A stretch of 64,000 bases of DNA from Fragilaria crotonensis (GCA_022925895.1 JAKSYS010000046.1:1-64000), one strand, 5' to 3'; positions 24,146-36,540 are shown, counted from the stretch's first letter. Made by a program: numbers and translations. Notes: generated from the sequence alone by a model not told the origin.

Positions 24146-25340
24146 TGGTATGGCAAGGAATGACATAGTGCACGCCTGTTACTAACTTCTTATTTTTGAC
24201 GAAGTTCACACTGACAGCAACAGCATCACATCGACAGGAAAACTCAAGGCATAAAATTTTGCAAGTCAAGAATACTTAAACAAAATTTATTTTTACTTAT
24301 CCAACATTTTTAAATTATTGATTCTCATTGATAAAGTATGAACATGAAAAAGAGGCGTTAATCTCTGAAATGGCAGGCGTGAAAATGTGACTCATAACCA
24401 AAAATCAAAACATCGAATTAATAATGCCCGAATGGTCTCTAGTGATGTTGTGTCTCAGGTTGAGACCCATGTGAGCGAAGCGGCAACACCGTAAAACTGA
24501 TATTTTCTTTAGATTATTATTAGAGTGTCCATCAAGACTTCCAGTCTTGGTTTTTCCACCAACGGTCATCAACCGTCGTCTTTTTAACGGAAGCAGTATG
24601 TCTACTTAACAATCTAATATGGTACTCTGAACAGTGGTTCGTTACAGGTAGTCCGAGTATGACAAACTACTAGTCTTGAATTTTGACTCTTGACACGCAT
24701 GTACAGTACACCCCAATACATTGGCTACAACAGGATGTTCGTACAGCAATCGTGTTTGGTCATGGGGCTCATGGGTCATGCTGACGGAGCAATTCATTTC
24801 GCATCGTCTTGTCCTGGAGGACAGTGGACATCAGGAAATGCACCTCTGCACGATGACCTCTCAACGTAGAAGCTAAATGAAGAAGGCTGCGTTTTCCGGA
24901 TGTCCCTTCAGGTCGTGGTTGACATTTCATTAATAGGAGGCGGATGTCACAAGACGGCAACCTTTTTGAGCTTCGCTCGAGTAGTACCGGTACTAGAGCC
25001 CGGAGCACTGCTATCATACCAGTAATAAGGAAATCAGGGCTAATTAACGAGAGAACTCCGTACGGATGTACGGCGCTCCGGCTTAGAACCCTCGAGCGCA
25101 ATCACATCACATCCCAAGTCGCGAGGGCTTTTGAGTCATCTTCAACTCGAGATGTATCTCATGACCCAAATTGGGTGCACGAATACATGTGAGGTCACAC
25201 GACTCCGTGGGAATTCTGATATCTACCACAGTAATGACATGTATGAACAACTTCAACTCACAGGGAGACATTTATCGGAGAGCTATTACTTCCTGAACAC
25301 TGCACATCAAGGAGCTTAACGTATTAGTTTCTCACAAATT
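24146..25340. other. Intergenic, no gene supported
   Basis: AT-rich, with short frames only. A minus frame at 24769-25101 reads a Leu-rich sequence ending KRSLLHLASTLRGH, faintly ankyrin-like, but too short to call. Confidence 0.3.
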
Positions 25341-25358
25341 TTGAAGTTTAACAATACG

Positions 25359-25886
25359 ATGACGACCCAACTTGTTCCCAATTCCTTTGGAACGATATCT
25401 ACACGTATGGAGGCTGACGAATCAACGCAATTCCACCACGATTATACTATGCCGCTGACTGGGAGCGATGACTCTACAGCGGACACCCCGTTCAAGCGCG
25501 TGCTGGAGGAAAGTCCGCAACGATTGGAAAGGTTGTCGAAACGAAGAGAAGCCGCCTCTTGGCGTTCGAAGCGTTTGGCTCAATCTTTGAAAAGTCTTCA
25601 ATCTTTGGAGTGTGGAAAAGCTTTGGACAACGACGATTCATTCGATTTCGATGACCTGGACGACCTACGAGATTCGATCCATCTCACTAAGCAACGATTC
25701 ATGTCTGCGCGCGTGATATCTGACGATGAAGATGAACCTAAGGATTCTGTCTACCACACCAAGCAATTGTTCAACCCCGCACCTACTAAGGTGGAAGATG
25801 TGAATAAAGCAATGAATCCCTTGGCCACCTGGAAAAACCTAGCGAGTGATTTACTGCCACTGGCGGCGAGAGCAAAAGCTGCATGA
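25359..25886 (+). CDS. Hypothetical acidic protein, 175 aa, with a repeated DS-x-HxTKQ motif
   Basis: The ATG at 25359 (context ATACGATGACG) is preferred over the in-frame TTG at 25341. The product is intact and hydrophilic. A basic stretch (RLSKRREAASWRSKRLAQSL) at about residues 65-84 may form a helix. A strongly acidic stretch follows (DDSFDFDDLDDL), then two related motifs, DSIHLTKQRF and DSVYHTKQLF, about 30 residues apart. The end is Ala/Leu-rich. No signal peptide or membrane segment. I recognise no family. The codon-like composition and repeated motif favour a real gene with possible nuclear or binding roles, which is inference. Confidence 0.55.
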   Translation: MTTQLVPNSFGTISTRMEADESTQFHHDYTMPLTGSDDSTADTPFKRVLEESPQRLERLSKRREAASWRSKRLAQSLKSLQSLECGKALDNDDSFDFDDLDDLRDSIHLTKQRFMSARVISDDEDEPKDSVYHTKQLFNPAPTKVEDVNKAMNPLATWKNLASDLLPLAARAKAA

Positions 25887-26178
25887 GTCTGCTCGAGTTA
25901 GCATTTCCAAGAATGAGTTTACTCCCGTAGAAAAGTAAATACTGTATGATGGTAAGAAATGAATAATAACTTGGATAAATGTGTAATTCTCAGGGGTTAG
26001 AATGTAAACTTATTGACGTTTAAGATGTATGGGACGTGCATAGTAAGCACTGTTCCGAGTTACACTGATACAGTTTAGGGCTCGAGGCCGGGTGCTGGGA
26101 CACAACTCTGATGTGCTGCGCAAGGAGAGAGCACCTGACCTACTTGCATCCTTCACACTTCACATGCACATCACGTGT

Positions 26179-28770
26179 TCACACTTCATAGTAAGCCTCA
26201 TACGTACTCTTCACCCAAATGGGCGTTCCGTTGTGACGACAGACAGGAACCATGCTTGCTTTCCAGTTTGTATTCGCTCTGGCCTTTTCTGCGATGAATT
26301 TCAATGAACCTCCTGCTAGTGTCTGCATTTGACCAGAAGCTTCGATTGTTGGCATGGTGCCATTCTCAATGAGAGCCTCACAGTGTGCCACGACTGCATT
26401 TGATGCTTTTTCAATCGCAGAATCGAGAAAAGTCTTCATCATTTCGTATTTTTCAAGAAACCGGATGTTCGGGATTTGGAACGGAAGAGCTTGAGAGGTG
26501 GCGATGGCTTTGATTGCCTGGAGGCACAACTTCAGCCAAGGTGCAACCTTCACAATCCATCTCTTCGAGGCACCTCGATCTCAAAGGGTTCGTGCCCTGG
26601 CTCACCCGAGTGTGCACAGATGAAGACGACGCTGTATCTTTGCAGCACTTTGTCCCTGGTCCATTTCTTCCGAGTGCAACGCTCCGTCTTCTCAACCGAG
26701 ATGGGATTCAACCAAACCAGATTCGGGCACTCCTTGAACTGATTCGATGACAGGAGCGCCAATGCTGCCAATGATCGGTTCAATGCCTTGGCCAACCTCT
26801 GTAGCATCTGCTGCTGCTTCTGTAGCAACTCGTTTGTGTGCTCAACACCAACATGAATCACATATAAATCAGATCTTACCAGATACAGTAGGCGGAGACA
26901 TTCATCCAACTTCGTTTGGTCGTCTCGTTTTTTACGGTACTGGTCGTACGTCTCGTGAGGAATGCGTCCATACAGACGTTTCACTGGGAGCTTGCTGGAG
27001 CACTCCTTGATCAGGCACAAAAAGTCGCACCCGTTGTCATCACCAAGCTTGTCCACGATACAAGCTGTGCACAGTGCGTGACCTTTGCTGCACTTGATAT
27101 CCGTACAATATTCGATGCAAATAAGACATTCGTCCAACTTAGTCTGGTCGCCTCGTTTTCACCGTAGCGATGGTACGTCTCATGAGGAATGCGTTGATAA
27201 AGAACTTCTTCTTGAATTTTGCTGGAGCACTCCTTGAACAAGCACAAAAGTTGGCATCCTTTGTCATCACCGAGCTTGTCAACGATACAAACTGTGCACA
27301 CCGCATGCCCTTCGCTGCACTTCATATCCGTACGAGATTCCGGGTAAATAAGACAGGAGAGGCCGCTGTCAACTGCACTCATCGCCGCTGGTTGCTGAAT
27401 GCCTGCGTTGGTATTCAGACTGATCGAGTCTCTGAGCTTATTCGGGACACCTTGAACTGATCCGCTGCCAGTAGCGCTAATGCTGCCATTGACCGGTCCA
27501 CTCCTTCTGCCAACCGAAGTAGCATCTGTAGCTGTCTCTGCAACATTTCTTTCATTGCCGCCCTTTTTGATGTCGTCCATCCCTTCCACCGCCTTCTCGA
27601 TGCCCTCTTTGCTGCCATGCACATCGACAACAAGTTGGGATTGGGAACCAGCAAATTGCAAATCTAATCGGAGGTTATATGTGTCTCATCTCTGCATCGT
27701 AGCTCGTTTTTTGTCGTACCGATTGTACATCTCAATTGGAATGCGTCCATAAAGATCAGTGCCTTGTAGTTTGCATGAGGACTGCTTGATCAGGCTCAAA
27801 AGTTGGCACTCACTGTAATCACCAAGCTTGTCCACGATGCACATTGGACACAGCGCGCGCGTGACCTTCGCTGCACTTGATATCCGTACGATATTCGTTA
27901 CAAATAAGACAGTAGGGGTCGCTATCGATAGCACTCTCCGCCAGGGGATGCCAAAGGCCTACGTTGGTATTCAAAAGGATTGCATCGCTCAGCTTGTCGA
28001 GGAGGTCCTTCGTGCTCAACCGTTCTTCAGGCAAAGGATCCATGCACTGAATAGCAGCCCTACATGCGATTTCAAGAGCGTCTGGATTCCATATTACGGT
28101 GGGATCTGCATCACCCATGAGCTTCTTCCATCCATCGACAATCCGATGATATGTACGCTCTCCTTGGACGTACTTCTCAAACACATCAAGAAATTGAGAG
28201 TCATTTCTCGTCGATCGCACTCCATTCAAGCGTCCAAGAATAAGCTCAACCAAGACAATGCCAATGGAATATACATCATAGGCTGCGATATAGGGACATG
28301 GATGCCCGTTACCCTTCTTCTTGACATAGACTGTGGGCACATGTACCCAGGAGTTCCAAACGCAAAGCCGCCAGTTGTGCTCTGCAAAGTGACTGTGAAC
28401 GACCCCGGAGTAGCGCTTGATTTGTCGTCTGGTACAAATTTGGCCAGCCCACAATCAATCTCAGTCGCGGGGGTGAAGTCGTCCGCCAGACAAATATTGG
28501 CACTCTTGATATCGCGATGAAACACTTTCCAACCTTCGCCTGCCACCTTGCAACCACCCGAGTGTAAGAAGTGAACTGCTCTTACCAATTTGAACATGAT
28601 AGACAATCGAGTATCTGCCGACAGGCAGGCTCTGTTGCCATCATTAGTGAAGAAGCCATTGGTGACGTATTCGTACACCAAGTGATATTCATACTATTGG
28701 CAGGTAAACTGTACTACAGTAGCCGTACAAGACAACCATGTTGGGATGCCGGAATGCCGGAATCTCTGAA
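26179..28770 (-). pseudogene. Protein kinase with three tandem RING-like zinc-finger repeats, broken
   Basis: On the minus strand the kinase begins with AFRHPNMVVLYGYC (about 28765) and LVYEYV (28681), followed by HRDIKSANICL with its catalytic Asp. The DFG position reads DCG (EIDCGLAKF), then GTPGYMCP and YDVYSIGIVLVELILG. Three Cys-rich units follow, each like CLICxEYxTDIKCSxGHA, C-x2-C, IVDKLGD and RIPHETY, at about 27940-27720, 27345-27155 and 27135-26950. Coiled-coil linkers (QMLQRLAKALNRSLAALALL) and a C-terminal block, VFICAHSGEPGHEPFEIEVP then WIVKVAPWLKL, close the gene. Frame breaks occur near 28330, in a GC repeat near 27866, around 27160 and 26567, and a TGA at 27686-27688. The kinase N-lobe is incomplete. 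A Ser/Thr or Tyr-like kinase joined to ubiquitin-ligase-type fingers is inferred. If the breaks are sequence errors, the gene could be live. Confidence 0.6.
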
Positions 28771-28779
28771 GTGTCTGGT

Positions 28780-29310
28780 AATTTGTACAAAATGCGCTGT
28801 TAGAAATCATCGTGTTTGAAAAAAGGGATGATTACTGCCTGTATGCATATGTAAGGATGACACTCCATACAGAAGTTACCGACAGTTCTCTCTGCAAACT
28901 CTTGCGCATTTGTTATATCCGCGTGTATCGGTTTCGTCAATAGGATAAGCACAAAACCAGTTTCTGTATGTATTGTACAATAGCATATACGAGTATGACA
29001 TATAACCATGTGTGGAAAAGAGTGAGATCATATTGGGGCAACCATGTCACATATTTGTACCGTAGTATCGTAGTACTAAACACTGTACCACCGGTATCGT
29101 AACATCAACACGTGATGTTAATAGTATTAATAGTCACCTCACCCCTGTACTCCTCCGTGAGACGGGGGACGGGGGTGACCCTTTTCACATCACAAATTAC
29201 ACAATTACAAACGCTGGTATCGTCGCCCGACCTGCCATTCTTAACTCTCAACCCGAATGCGGTCTACTGTTTTAGGACAGTCTCATGGCAATGTCCACGG
29301 GCTTCACATC
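28780..29310. other. Region between kinase gene and Copia 3' end
   Basis: No intact gene. It holds GTAC-rich DNA and, at 29105-29310, presumed 3' terminal sequence of the Copia element. No matching 5' LTR was found in the window. Confidence 0.3.
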
Positions 29311-29317
29311 CCCTATG

Positions 29318-30999
29318 CTACCACAGCAATATAGTATGTTCGAGCAACTCCTTCATCTTCGGACCTGGCATGACTTTTGTCAGAATATCGGCCAAGTTTG
29401 TCTGAGTCCCTACTTTGGCCACTTTAATTGTCCCCGCAGCTATTGCCTCACGCACTCTATGGAAGTTTATCGCTGCGTGCTTCTTCTTGAGCGTTGCCTC
29501 TGGTCGAGTATTTGTGACGACCGCTGAATTGTCACTAAAAACTGCGCACTCTTTGGTCAATGGAACACCCATCATACGCAATGTATAGCGTAAACCCTCA
29601 ATCATTTCGATTGATATGCGCATTGCAAGCAATTCGGAACCATATGTCGATGCCTCTACCGTGTTTTGTCGCTTCGAAGACCACATAATCGGTGCTCTAT
29701 TCACGAGTATAATGATTCCCGAATGTGATCTTCTGGTCTCTCTGCACCCAGCGTGATCAGCGTCAATGAAACAGGCCATAATGACCTCTTTACCTTGCGG
29801 CTTTGGCATATTCTCTGAGATTGCCTCAGCTGCGTCAGGATAGAACTCCGACCAATCACATCTCACAAAGCGTTCGCCTCGAAATACTGGGATCGTGTCG
29901 TCAAATACCATAGTTGATCGCGGGTGATGCTTGAGGTATGCAAATATATGGAATAGTTGTTCTAAATGTCCCTGTCGAGCTGATACGAGATAGCGTGACA
30001 TCATCGATACGGGCATAAGTATGTCAATTCTTCCAATTTCACATATCCAATGTAGCACACCGATTAGACCCTGGTAATAATTCAGCTGTTTGCTCCCAAG
30101 TTCTGGGGAGAGATCTAGTTCCGGTCGATAACCATTTGAGAGTGGTGTTTTTGCGTTCGGCAACAATCTGAGATCAGCCTCTTCAAGCTCTTTCTCTAGG
30201 TCGTTAATTGCCTTCTTCACATATGAAGTCGATTCAAAAGCCCACCTCACCTTGTTGTCAGGGTTGTCACTGTTAGGAATTCGGAATTTCTTCACATTGA
30301 CGCCAAGGTAGGTGTCAGGTTCTTTTACTATGCTCCCATCTTCTTACGTGAAACGTTGTGATAGCGCGTCCATGAAAAGCTTCGGGTTAACTCCTTGAAA
30401 TACAAGATCGTCAACATATGAGATGACGTACTCGTAAATGCGTCCCCGTTCGCTTTCTTCGCGCTTCTCATCCAAAGATCAGGATCCGCTTTTGAGGATG
30501 AAAAACCCATACCTCTTAAATTTCGTGCAAGGTAGTCACGGAATGATCGTCCACTTGACCTTACGCCGTATAGGGCTTTCGCAACTATCGCTCTGCTCCT
30601 ACCGGTATACTCCTCCTGTCCAAGTTGATCAGTGAACAACGTCCATATTTTCTCTTTATTCGGAGCGGCTAAATAGGCGTTCTGAATATCACATGATAAC
30701 ATATCTAAGTTGTTGAGGGCCGCCAAAAGGAAGAAGATTCTGACCGTGTCCCTACTAACCACCGATGCAAATGTTTCCTCTTTGGTTGCCTCTGTCATGC
30801 TACCTCTCGCCACCAATCTGGCTTTTCTTGTTAAGTCCATTTTGATGTCAAAGACAAAGTAGGTGTCAACAAATTGGTATCCCGGAGGAATCGGTGTATC
30901 GTCATCAGGTAAAAAGTCAAAGGCAGAGAACATGTTACAAACTTCTTTTTCAATTGCTTTTCGCCAAAAGTCTGTACCCGTCCTTTTGTCCATCGCCAA
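29318..30999 (-). pseudogene. Copia reverse transcriptase and RNase H
   Basis: The RT part (30999-30328) reads FDFLPDDDTPIPPGYQFVDT, KARLVARGSMTE and LDMLSCDIQNAYLAAPNKEK, with the first catalytic Asp in SCDIQNAY. The frame breaks near 30435, and the correct frame then gives YVISYVDDLVFQG, the YVDD catalytic box. The RNase H part (30295-29318) has GVLHWICEIGRIDI, ACFIDADHAGC, VEASTYGSELLA and FSDNSAVV, then KKKHAAINFHRVREAI, ending in TKVMPGPKMKELLEH. This matches Copia pol closely, with a single-base break between the two parts. Confidence 0.88.
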
Positions 31000-31166
31000 C
31001 GCTTGCTCGACAGTTTTCGGAAGCTCGAGACCGTATTAATGGGATGTCAACCAATATTTGGACTTTACTTTCTTTGAAATGCGGTTCCGTTTCTTTATGA
31101 CAAAGAAAGGAACCCACCATCGGAATGCCGGCTCTTGCGTTAAGTTGTTTAGTTCCGCGTAATCCG

Positions 31167-33394
31167 CTACTTACACCGGATAGGAGTCTTTGAGGTCCTT
31201 AAGTGGTACCCAAGTACTTCCGTCTTTCCATTCCACCAATAAGCGCCACCCTCGTGTTGTACGCTTCGGTCGTGGGCCCGTCTTGGTGGAGTAAAACGCG
31301 TCTCCTTCAGACATTGCGTTCTGTCGCTTTTCATGGTCGATGATTCCTTCATGAACTGAAGTCTCCGACCTGCGTCATCGATCTGAGGATAGATACACTC
31401 CGCTATCAAATTAGCTGTGTATGTTTTCTCAGTTCCGTCCTCAAAAACAAACAAGGTATTCCCTTGTGTCGAGAATGATCGGGTTTGGATTTGAAGATCC
31501 GATTGGCTTTCCGTTGCTTGCTGTCTCTTCTTCGGCTCTTCACGGTGCCGCGGAGCATCTCGCCTCCTCGGTCTGTCACGATCTGCTGCGTACTCAGTAG
31601 TCTTGAGCGTCGGCTCGATTCCCTTCGAAATCGCCTTGAGTCGCGTCAGCACAATCTCCGAAAAGGTCAACGTGTGGCAGTATGACGTAACCGAGCTCCG
31701 CATACACTTCATCGTTTATCCGGTCATCTCCGATTTTCTCTTGAATCGATTGCAATAAGTGCTCTATTTCTTCCTTCTTATCTACACGTTCATCAGGAGT
31801 CAGAGACCAGACTGTGCTTCGCACGATTGGTCTGGCTGTTTTCGGAAGCAAGAAGACTGCGTCCCCGCCGCCGTAATCTTCTGCTGGCCCAAGCCAGTAG
31901 GCCAATTTTCGTTCGTTATCACTATCCAGGTATGAGACAACGTCGTACCAACCGTGCATCACATAGAGTGATATGTCTGTGTCCATCCGTGAACCTGCTC
32001 AAATGCGCTCCTCCCTTGCAAGTCCGGGTGTGAACCTGAGACGAATGACCTTATTTTGTGCACAAATTCACAAGGTAGTTCCAAAGTCGTTTTGGGGATT
32101 GAGTCCTGTCTTGAAAACGTCTCACCATCCGTTTCAACTCCCTTATGTCTAATTCTGCCTCATTTTGGAATGGCGATATGGTTCGGTGTATTTAGGATCA
32201 ATTGAGTATTTCCAAATCCATTTCTTCCATTCGCTCCATCCCTCCATTGTAGCATCATTATCACATCATAAAAAGACTTCCGGTATTCCAACCTTTTTCA
32301 CGAAGTCATCAAGCGCGTAAATTGTCTCATTCTTGCGTTCCATGGGGTAGGCTTTGGAGAAATTATGTGAGCATATCTATGGGATTCCAGAGATTTCACT
32401 TTCGGTTCCATGATGTCAGCATAAAACATACCCCTCATCCTCGGGTATCGCAAGTGCGCCATCTGAGTTTTGAAGCGTCGAGTTGCAGGATTTGGAATCG
32501 ATCGAATGCCCCTTTGAGTTGTGACGTTCAAAGTTGCACGGGCAGCTTCAACTCAAATCATCCATCGCTTCGCAACATTCTCGGGGGTCACATCCGAGGT
32601 CGAGTCGCCAGTCCTGATCGCGAATGTCCTCCTGTTCGGTGTATCATCTCTTAAGACAGGATCACCAGTGTTCAGCATGTTGACCTCGTTGGCGAGTTCT
32701 ATTTCGAACAGGGACTGGGTATCGGACAGGGTTTGAAGGCAACATTTGATTCGGTGTTTTACTTCCTTTGATGCGAGAACTTTTAAGCGCCGAGTTTGCA
32801 ACCTTGACACTCGTTCGTTGACAGGGTCAGCTGTTGATTCCTCCTCCGCAAGCAAGTGCGCGAAAGATGCCGGGATCCATTCGACGTCCGAGGTCAACTC
32901 AACGTGGAGACTTGTGTCGTCCAGTTCATCTTGAGTGGGAACTCGTGTGTCGAATCCGGCGACGACGCCGTCGAGAATGAAGGGGATCGTCAGCTGATCG
33001 GACGGGACGTGTATTCCGAAGATAGAGTCCTGTGCGTGTTGACGGTGACGTTCATCAACACACAAATCGTTGTCTCTGAGTTGGTTGGGAGAAAGAAGTG
33101 AGAAGTTAAGTGATGATCCGAAGTAAAGAGCTTCGTTTATAATTAATTAAACACTGCACCAGTAGTAGGACAATGATATGCCGTTGACACCGTCGCAATG
33201 GGGATTCATTTTGAGGGATAATCTGGCGAGTAGGCTTCTACCTCTGCTTTGCGCCCAGTATACTCAAGTACTACGCAATTGCTACCGGCCACACAAGTGT
33301 CGGCGTGAGAGTCCATCTCACATCTGCCTGATCGATGGTCGGCTGACTGCATTGCATCGTAGTTAACTGAATATACTACGCTCCTTGATAGCAT
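31167..33394 (-). pseudogene. Copia protease and integrase region
   Basis: The protease sits at 33394-33206 with CEMDSHADTCVAGSNCVVLE; the DSHAD active-site box is the form I know from diatom Copia elements. Next comes SLLSPNQLRDNDLCVDER (from about 33110) and a spacer with ILDGVVAGFDTRVPTQDE. The integrase zone at about 32531-31590 has broken frames, with FKTQMAHLRYPRMRGMFYAD and ESHRYAHI in the expected core region. A Ser/Arg-rich linker leads to RT. Several stops and shifts make it non-functional as read. Confidence 0.75.
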
Positions 33395-33415
33395 CGCGAC
33401 GGTGACGTCCTTTTA

Positions 33416-34171
33416 TCAGGCATTATCCTTCTTGCTCTTCTTTTTGTGTGCCCCACGGACAAATTCCTTGCCTGCGGCGTCATCCACAATCGAATCATCA
33501 TCTTCCTCGCTCTTTGTCGTTTCCTTCCGTTTCATTTGCTTTTGAGTTCCTCCACTGCTTTGCCTTCCTTTTCCTTTCTTCTCGTTCCATTCCGCAACTT
33601 TCTTGTCTCTTAGTTGGAATATCACCACTGTTCGAGATTTGGTAGCCTCCCTTTTCTCCTTTCTTCTTGTCAGATTTATTGGTGCTGCTCTTCAATCCTG
33701 AGATGTTTTGCTCCTTGCTCTTCTCTAGGGTCGCCCGATTCTCAACTGTGGTCGAGAGGTATTGCTGGCATGCTTGGAAGTCATTAAGCATCTTTGGATT
33801 GCCTTATACAACAGACACCAGAGATTCAAGTTTCGGATCGGTAATTCCCTTCAAGAAGTCTGAAACCTTTTTTTGATTTGGGCACAGCTTCGGTGGAGTC
33901 GCAGTCAAGGATTTCGTTATAGGCTGTCTGGTGGGTATTTATATAGTCCTGGAACTTGAATTGGCGGCGTGAACCCGTATAGGTCGCATTTGCTATTGAA
34001 GCATATGCCCTATTCTTACGGGTGATCTTTGAGGCTGTGCCTTCACACTGCGTCTTCAAGGCCAGGTACGCCTTTTGCCCGTCCTGTGACCTCTCAAATT
34101 TCTTGATATAAGGCCATCCCTCACCGTTAACGGTGAAGGATTTCAACTCACGATAAAATCGAGGATTATCA
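33416..34171 (-). pseudogene. Copia Gag, 5'-truncated
   Basis: The frame from 34170 reads KSFTVNGEGWPYIKKFERSQ, YLALKTQCEG and QFKFQDYINTHQTAYNEIL, typical of the Gag capsid-like region of diatom Copia elements. After a break near 33826 it continues in other frames with a Lys-rich tail (NKSDKKKGEKGGY; MKRKETTKSEEDDD; HKKKSKKDN). No zinc knuckle was seen. Its N-terminus is replaced by SCOT sequence. Confidence 0.72.
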
Positions 34172-34649
34172 GGAATGCCTGCTCCAGCCGAAAAGAGACG
34201 TTGGGCCAGCGTCCCCTGTGGGGTCAATTCGACCTGGATGGTGCCGGAAAAGAAGGCATGTTCGAAGATTGGATTTTCTCCCACGTAGTAGGAGCTGATG
34301 AGACGTTTTACCTTGCCATCTTCAATGAGCTTTCCCAATCCGTGTCCTGGAACACCTCCGGTCAAGGTGGCAATAGTCAAGTCCGACACCGAGTCGTCAT
34401 TGCAAAGTTCGTCCAACAGAGTTTCAGGTTTTCGTCCAAGACCGAATCCGCCGACGGCAATGGTAGTGCCATTTAGGGACGGAAGTTTGGCAAGTGCTTC
34501 TTTGGCCGAACTGACGACTTTGGAGTGACTGGGCGTTGATGTCGATGTGGAGAAGCAGTGCACTGCCACGATACGATTGAAACTTAAATTCCAATCGCAA
34601 TGACGAAGTAGGAGGCGCTGATGCCGAGTGGCGATTTGTAGTAAAGTCA
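33826..34649 (-). CDS. Chimeric open frame: SCOT N-terminus fused to Copia Gag
   Basis: From an ATG at 34649 the frame encodes the mitochondrial presequence and about 150 residues of SCOT, up to LFSAGAGIP. It then runs without a stop into Gag sequence (DNPRFYRELKSF) and ends at 33826. The SCOT part is nearly identical to the first copy, with a few substitutions ([17 protein letters not shown]) and a duplicated Tyr in SSYYVGEN. The junction is at 34171-34172. Half of the A subunit and the whole B half are absent, so it cannot be a CoA-transferase. An open frame by chance after recombination is the simplest view. Confidence 0.65.
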
Positions 34650-35238
34650 TGAATACAATACCTGGTAGCTTGCAGGAGGAAGCAATGAACAATATGCGAA
34701 GTGTTCTAGGATGGCCTGTTACTTGCAAAAATGCATAATAATGATTGTTGAACTCGGACGAAACCAATGGATTGGTGATTGGGTGATTGATGAAAGGGAA
34801 CAACTTGCAGTGAATGCGAGCGATTTGAAGACGGAAAGTAATGACTTGCATACTATTCGGAGTCAAACTCTGAGTCCGAGTAGACTTTCTACCTGGTATC
34901 AGGTACTCTTAGAGCGTACCATGGACGCCTGTAGTACGATCAACGTAGAAATGGATTTGTGGACTTGAGTCGATGACGTATGCTACCTCCACTACTACTG
35001 TACTCTACTACTACTAGCTGGTAGAGCGCCCAAAGACTTTCAGCAAATGTTTACCATACCAGTATTGTGTACTCCAAGTACTACGGCTCCAGTCCCGGCA
35101 GCAATTAGAAATTGCATGCCCTCGTGTGCACCCTTTCCACTCTGTTTACTAAGCTACCCAACCCAAATGATTTACCTTTCACATACTTTCGCTCTGTCAA
35201 CTACTCCAGTATCAAAGAACTGAATGGGTTGGGTACTA
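34172..35238. repeat. Segmental duplication, second copy
   Basis: The partner of 20160-21250. It includes the SCOT 5' half and its upstream region, with the same GTAC-rich upstream sequence and small indels. Its right end runs directly into the decayed sequence beginning near 35239. Confidence 0.9.
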
Positions 35239-35249
35239 CAAGATTGTCA

Positions 35250-36540
35250 TGACGGCTGACCAGCATGATGCAATTTACACCATTTTGACAAACAAGGCTG
35301 CAATGTTGAGTTGTTTAGATCCAACATGTGTACGCAGATTGATGAATTTAATGTCCAAAAATTCAATGCAGCCTAGGCAAAATCAAGCAAGTTCATTTGA
35401 AACTGTGATGTCGAGATTTGATGGATCTAACAACACCACTGGCATGTTCAAAAAAAGATGACATAGTATCCAGATCATCTTCACCAGCCAAGCTTGTTGG
35501 AAGGTAAGAGTGCTTGAAGAAGCACCAAATGTGTTGTTAACTCCTTCCACCAGGTGAGAATGCAACCTGATCCTCTCACAGAAAGCACAAATGAAATGAC
35601 AAACCGTCACCAAACAAACACGCCAGGAATGAGGAATAGTAGAGCAAAAGTACCGGAGAAGATCATCACCATCAACTACCAACAAACACAGCAGTGTTGT
35701 ATTGGGCTGACAGCCTTAAGGCCCACCAGGATTTCAAGAACTGACAAGTGAAGGGAGAACTGCTAGCACCAGGGTGAGGAGAAAAACTCCTCAGCAGCAC
35801 CTGCTGCTGGCCATGCTGATACAACACCAGCATATGAAAATGCAAAGGAGGCATTTGAGCAAAGAATCTGAGTGTTACAATCTGCCAATGAGAGCAAAGA
35901 TGGGTGGAGAAATGTCATCATCTGAAGACATCATGTCAACAATTACCGTACCAAGCTTGAGCAAGATTCTTCAGATTTGGCAGAGATCAACATTATGTGT
36001 TGTGCACATCACTTGGTGCTATCTAACATGAACAAAAGTCACATGATGGCACTACTGTTGCATGCAAGCTTGCCATTTGTTGTTAAACAGTCTTGGCATT
36101 AAACAAGCTGCTGTCTTCAAGACCATTGTAAATTGGAATAAGTTCTTCCAGAAATTCCAAGTTCCTTGTCGAACTCTTCCCTGATGCCAAGGATCAGATT
36201 ATATCCTTTTGCTGGCGGCAAGAATTTAGGAATACTAACTATAGTCAGAGTTCACAACTTCATCATCATCTCCATTTAACCATGCTCTAATCATCAAGTG
36301 GTTGCTGGCTGATGATTCAAGAAGATGGAGATCTAGCTGGTGGAGCAATGACTGAGGGAACTCTTGTTGCTACTTGTTCTTGGATTCTCTTGAGGGAGGC
36401 TCCCAAGCCTTTTCTGTTGCTTATGAACCCGAAGATCCTTTATAAGTAAAGCCTTTCCTCGTCCGACAAGAAAAGAAAGGCTAGCAAGGGCAAGCAAGCA
36501 ACAGGCTTCTTGCAGGTCCTATGGGAGGGGCCGGATTGAT
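35250..36540. mobile_element. Decayed repeat, possibly hAT-like
   Basis: Broken plus-strand frames begin MTADQHDAIYTILTNKAA (35250). Near 35990-36060 one frame reads INIMCCAHHLVLSNM, resembling the CxAHxLxL motif of hAT transposases. No terminal repeats were found. Related composition occurs at 8.8-9.4, 48.6-50.6 and 57.8-59 kb. Weak. Confidence 0.3.

Larger units (their letters stand above)
29318..34171 (-). mobile_element. Copia-type retrotransposon (diatom CoDi-like), 5'-truncated, frame-broken
   Basis: Read on the minus strand, the order is Gag (about 34170-33416), protease, integrase, reverse transcriptase, RNase H: the Ty1/Copia order. The 5' end is missing; Gag is joined directly to a partial SCOT copy at 34171-34172, with no LTR there. 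Small frameshifts and stops divide the coding sequence, so it is inactive as read. Confidence 0.88.

Noticed and set aside
29105-29310. Copia LTR
   Set aside because: This is where a 3' LTR is expected, but no second copy exists in the window to define it, so it was not annotated as an LTR.
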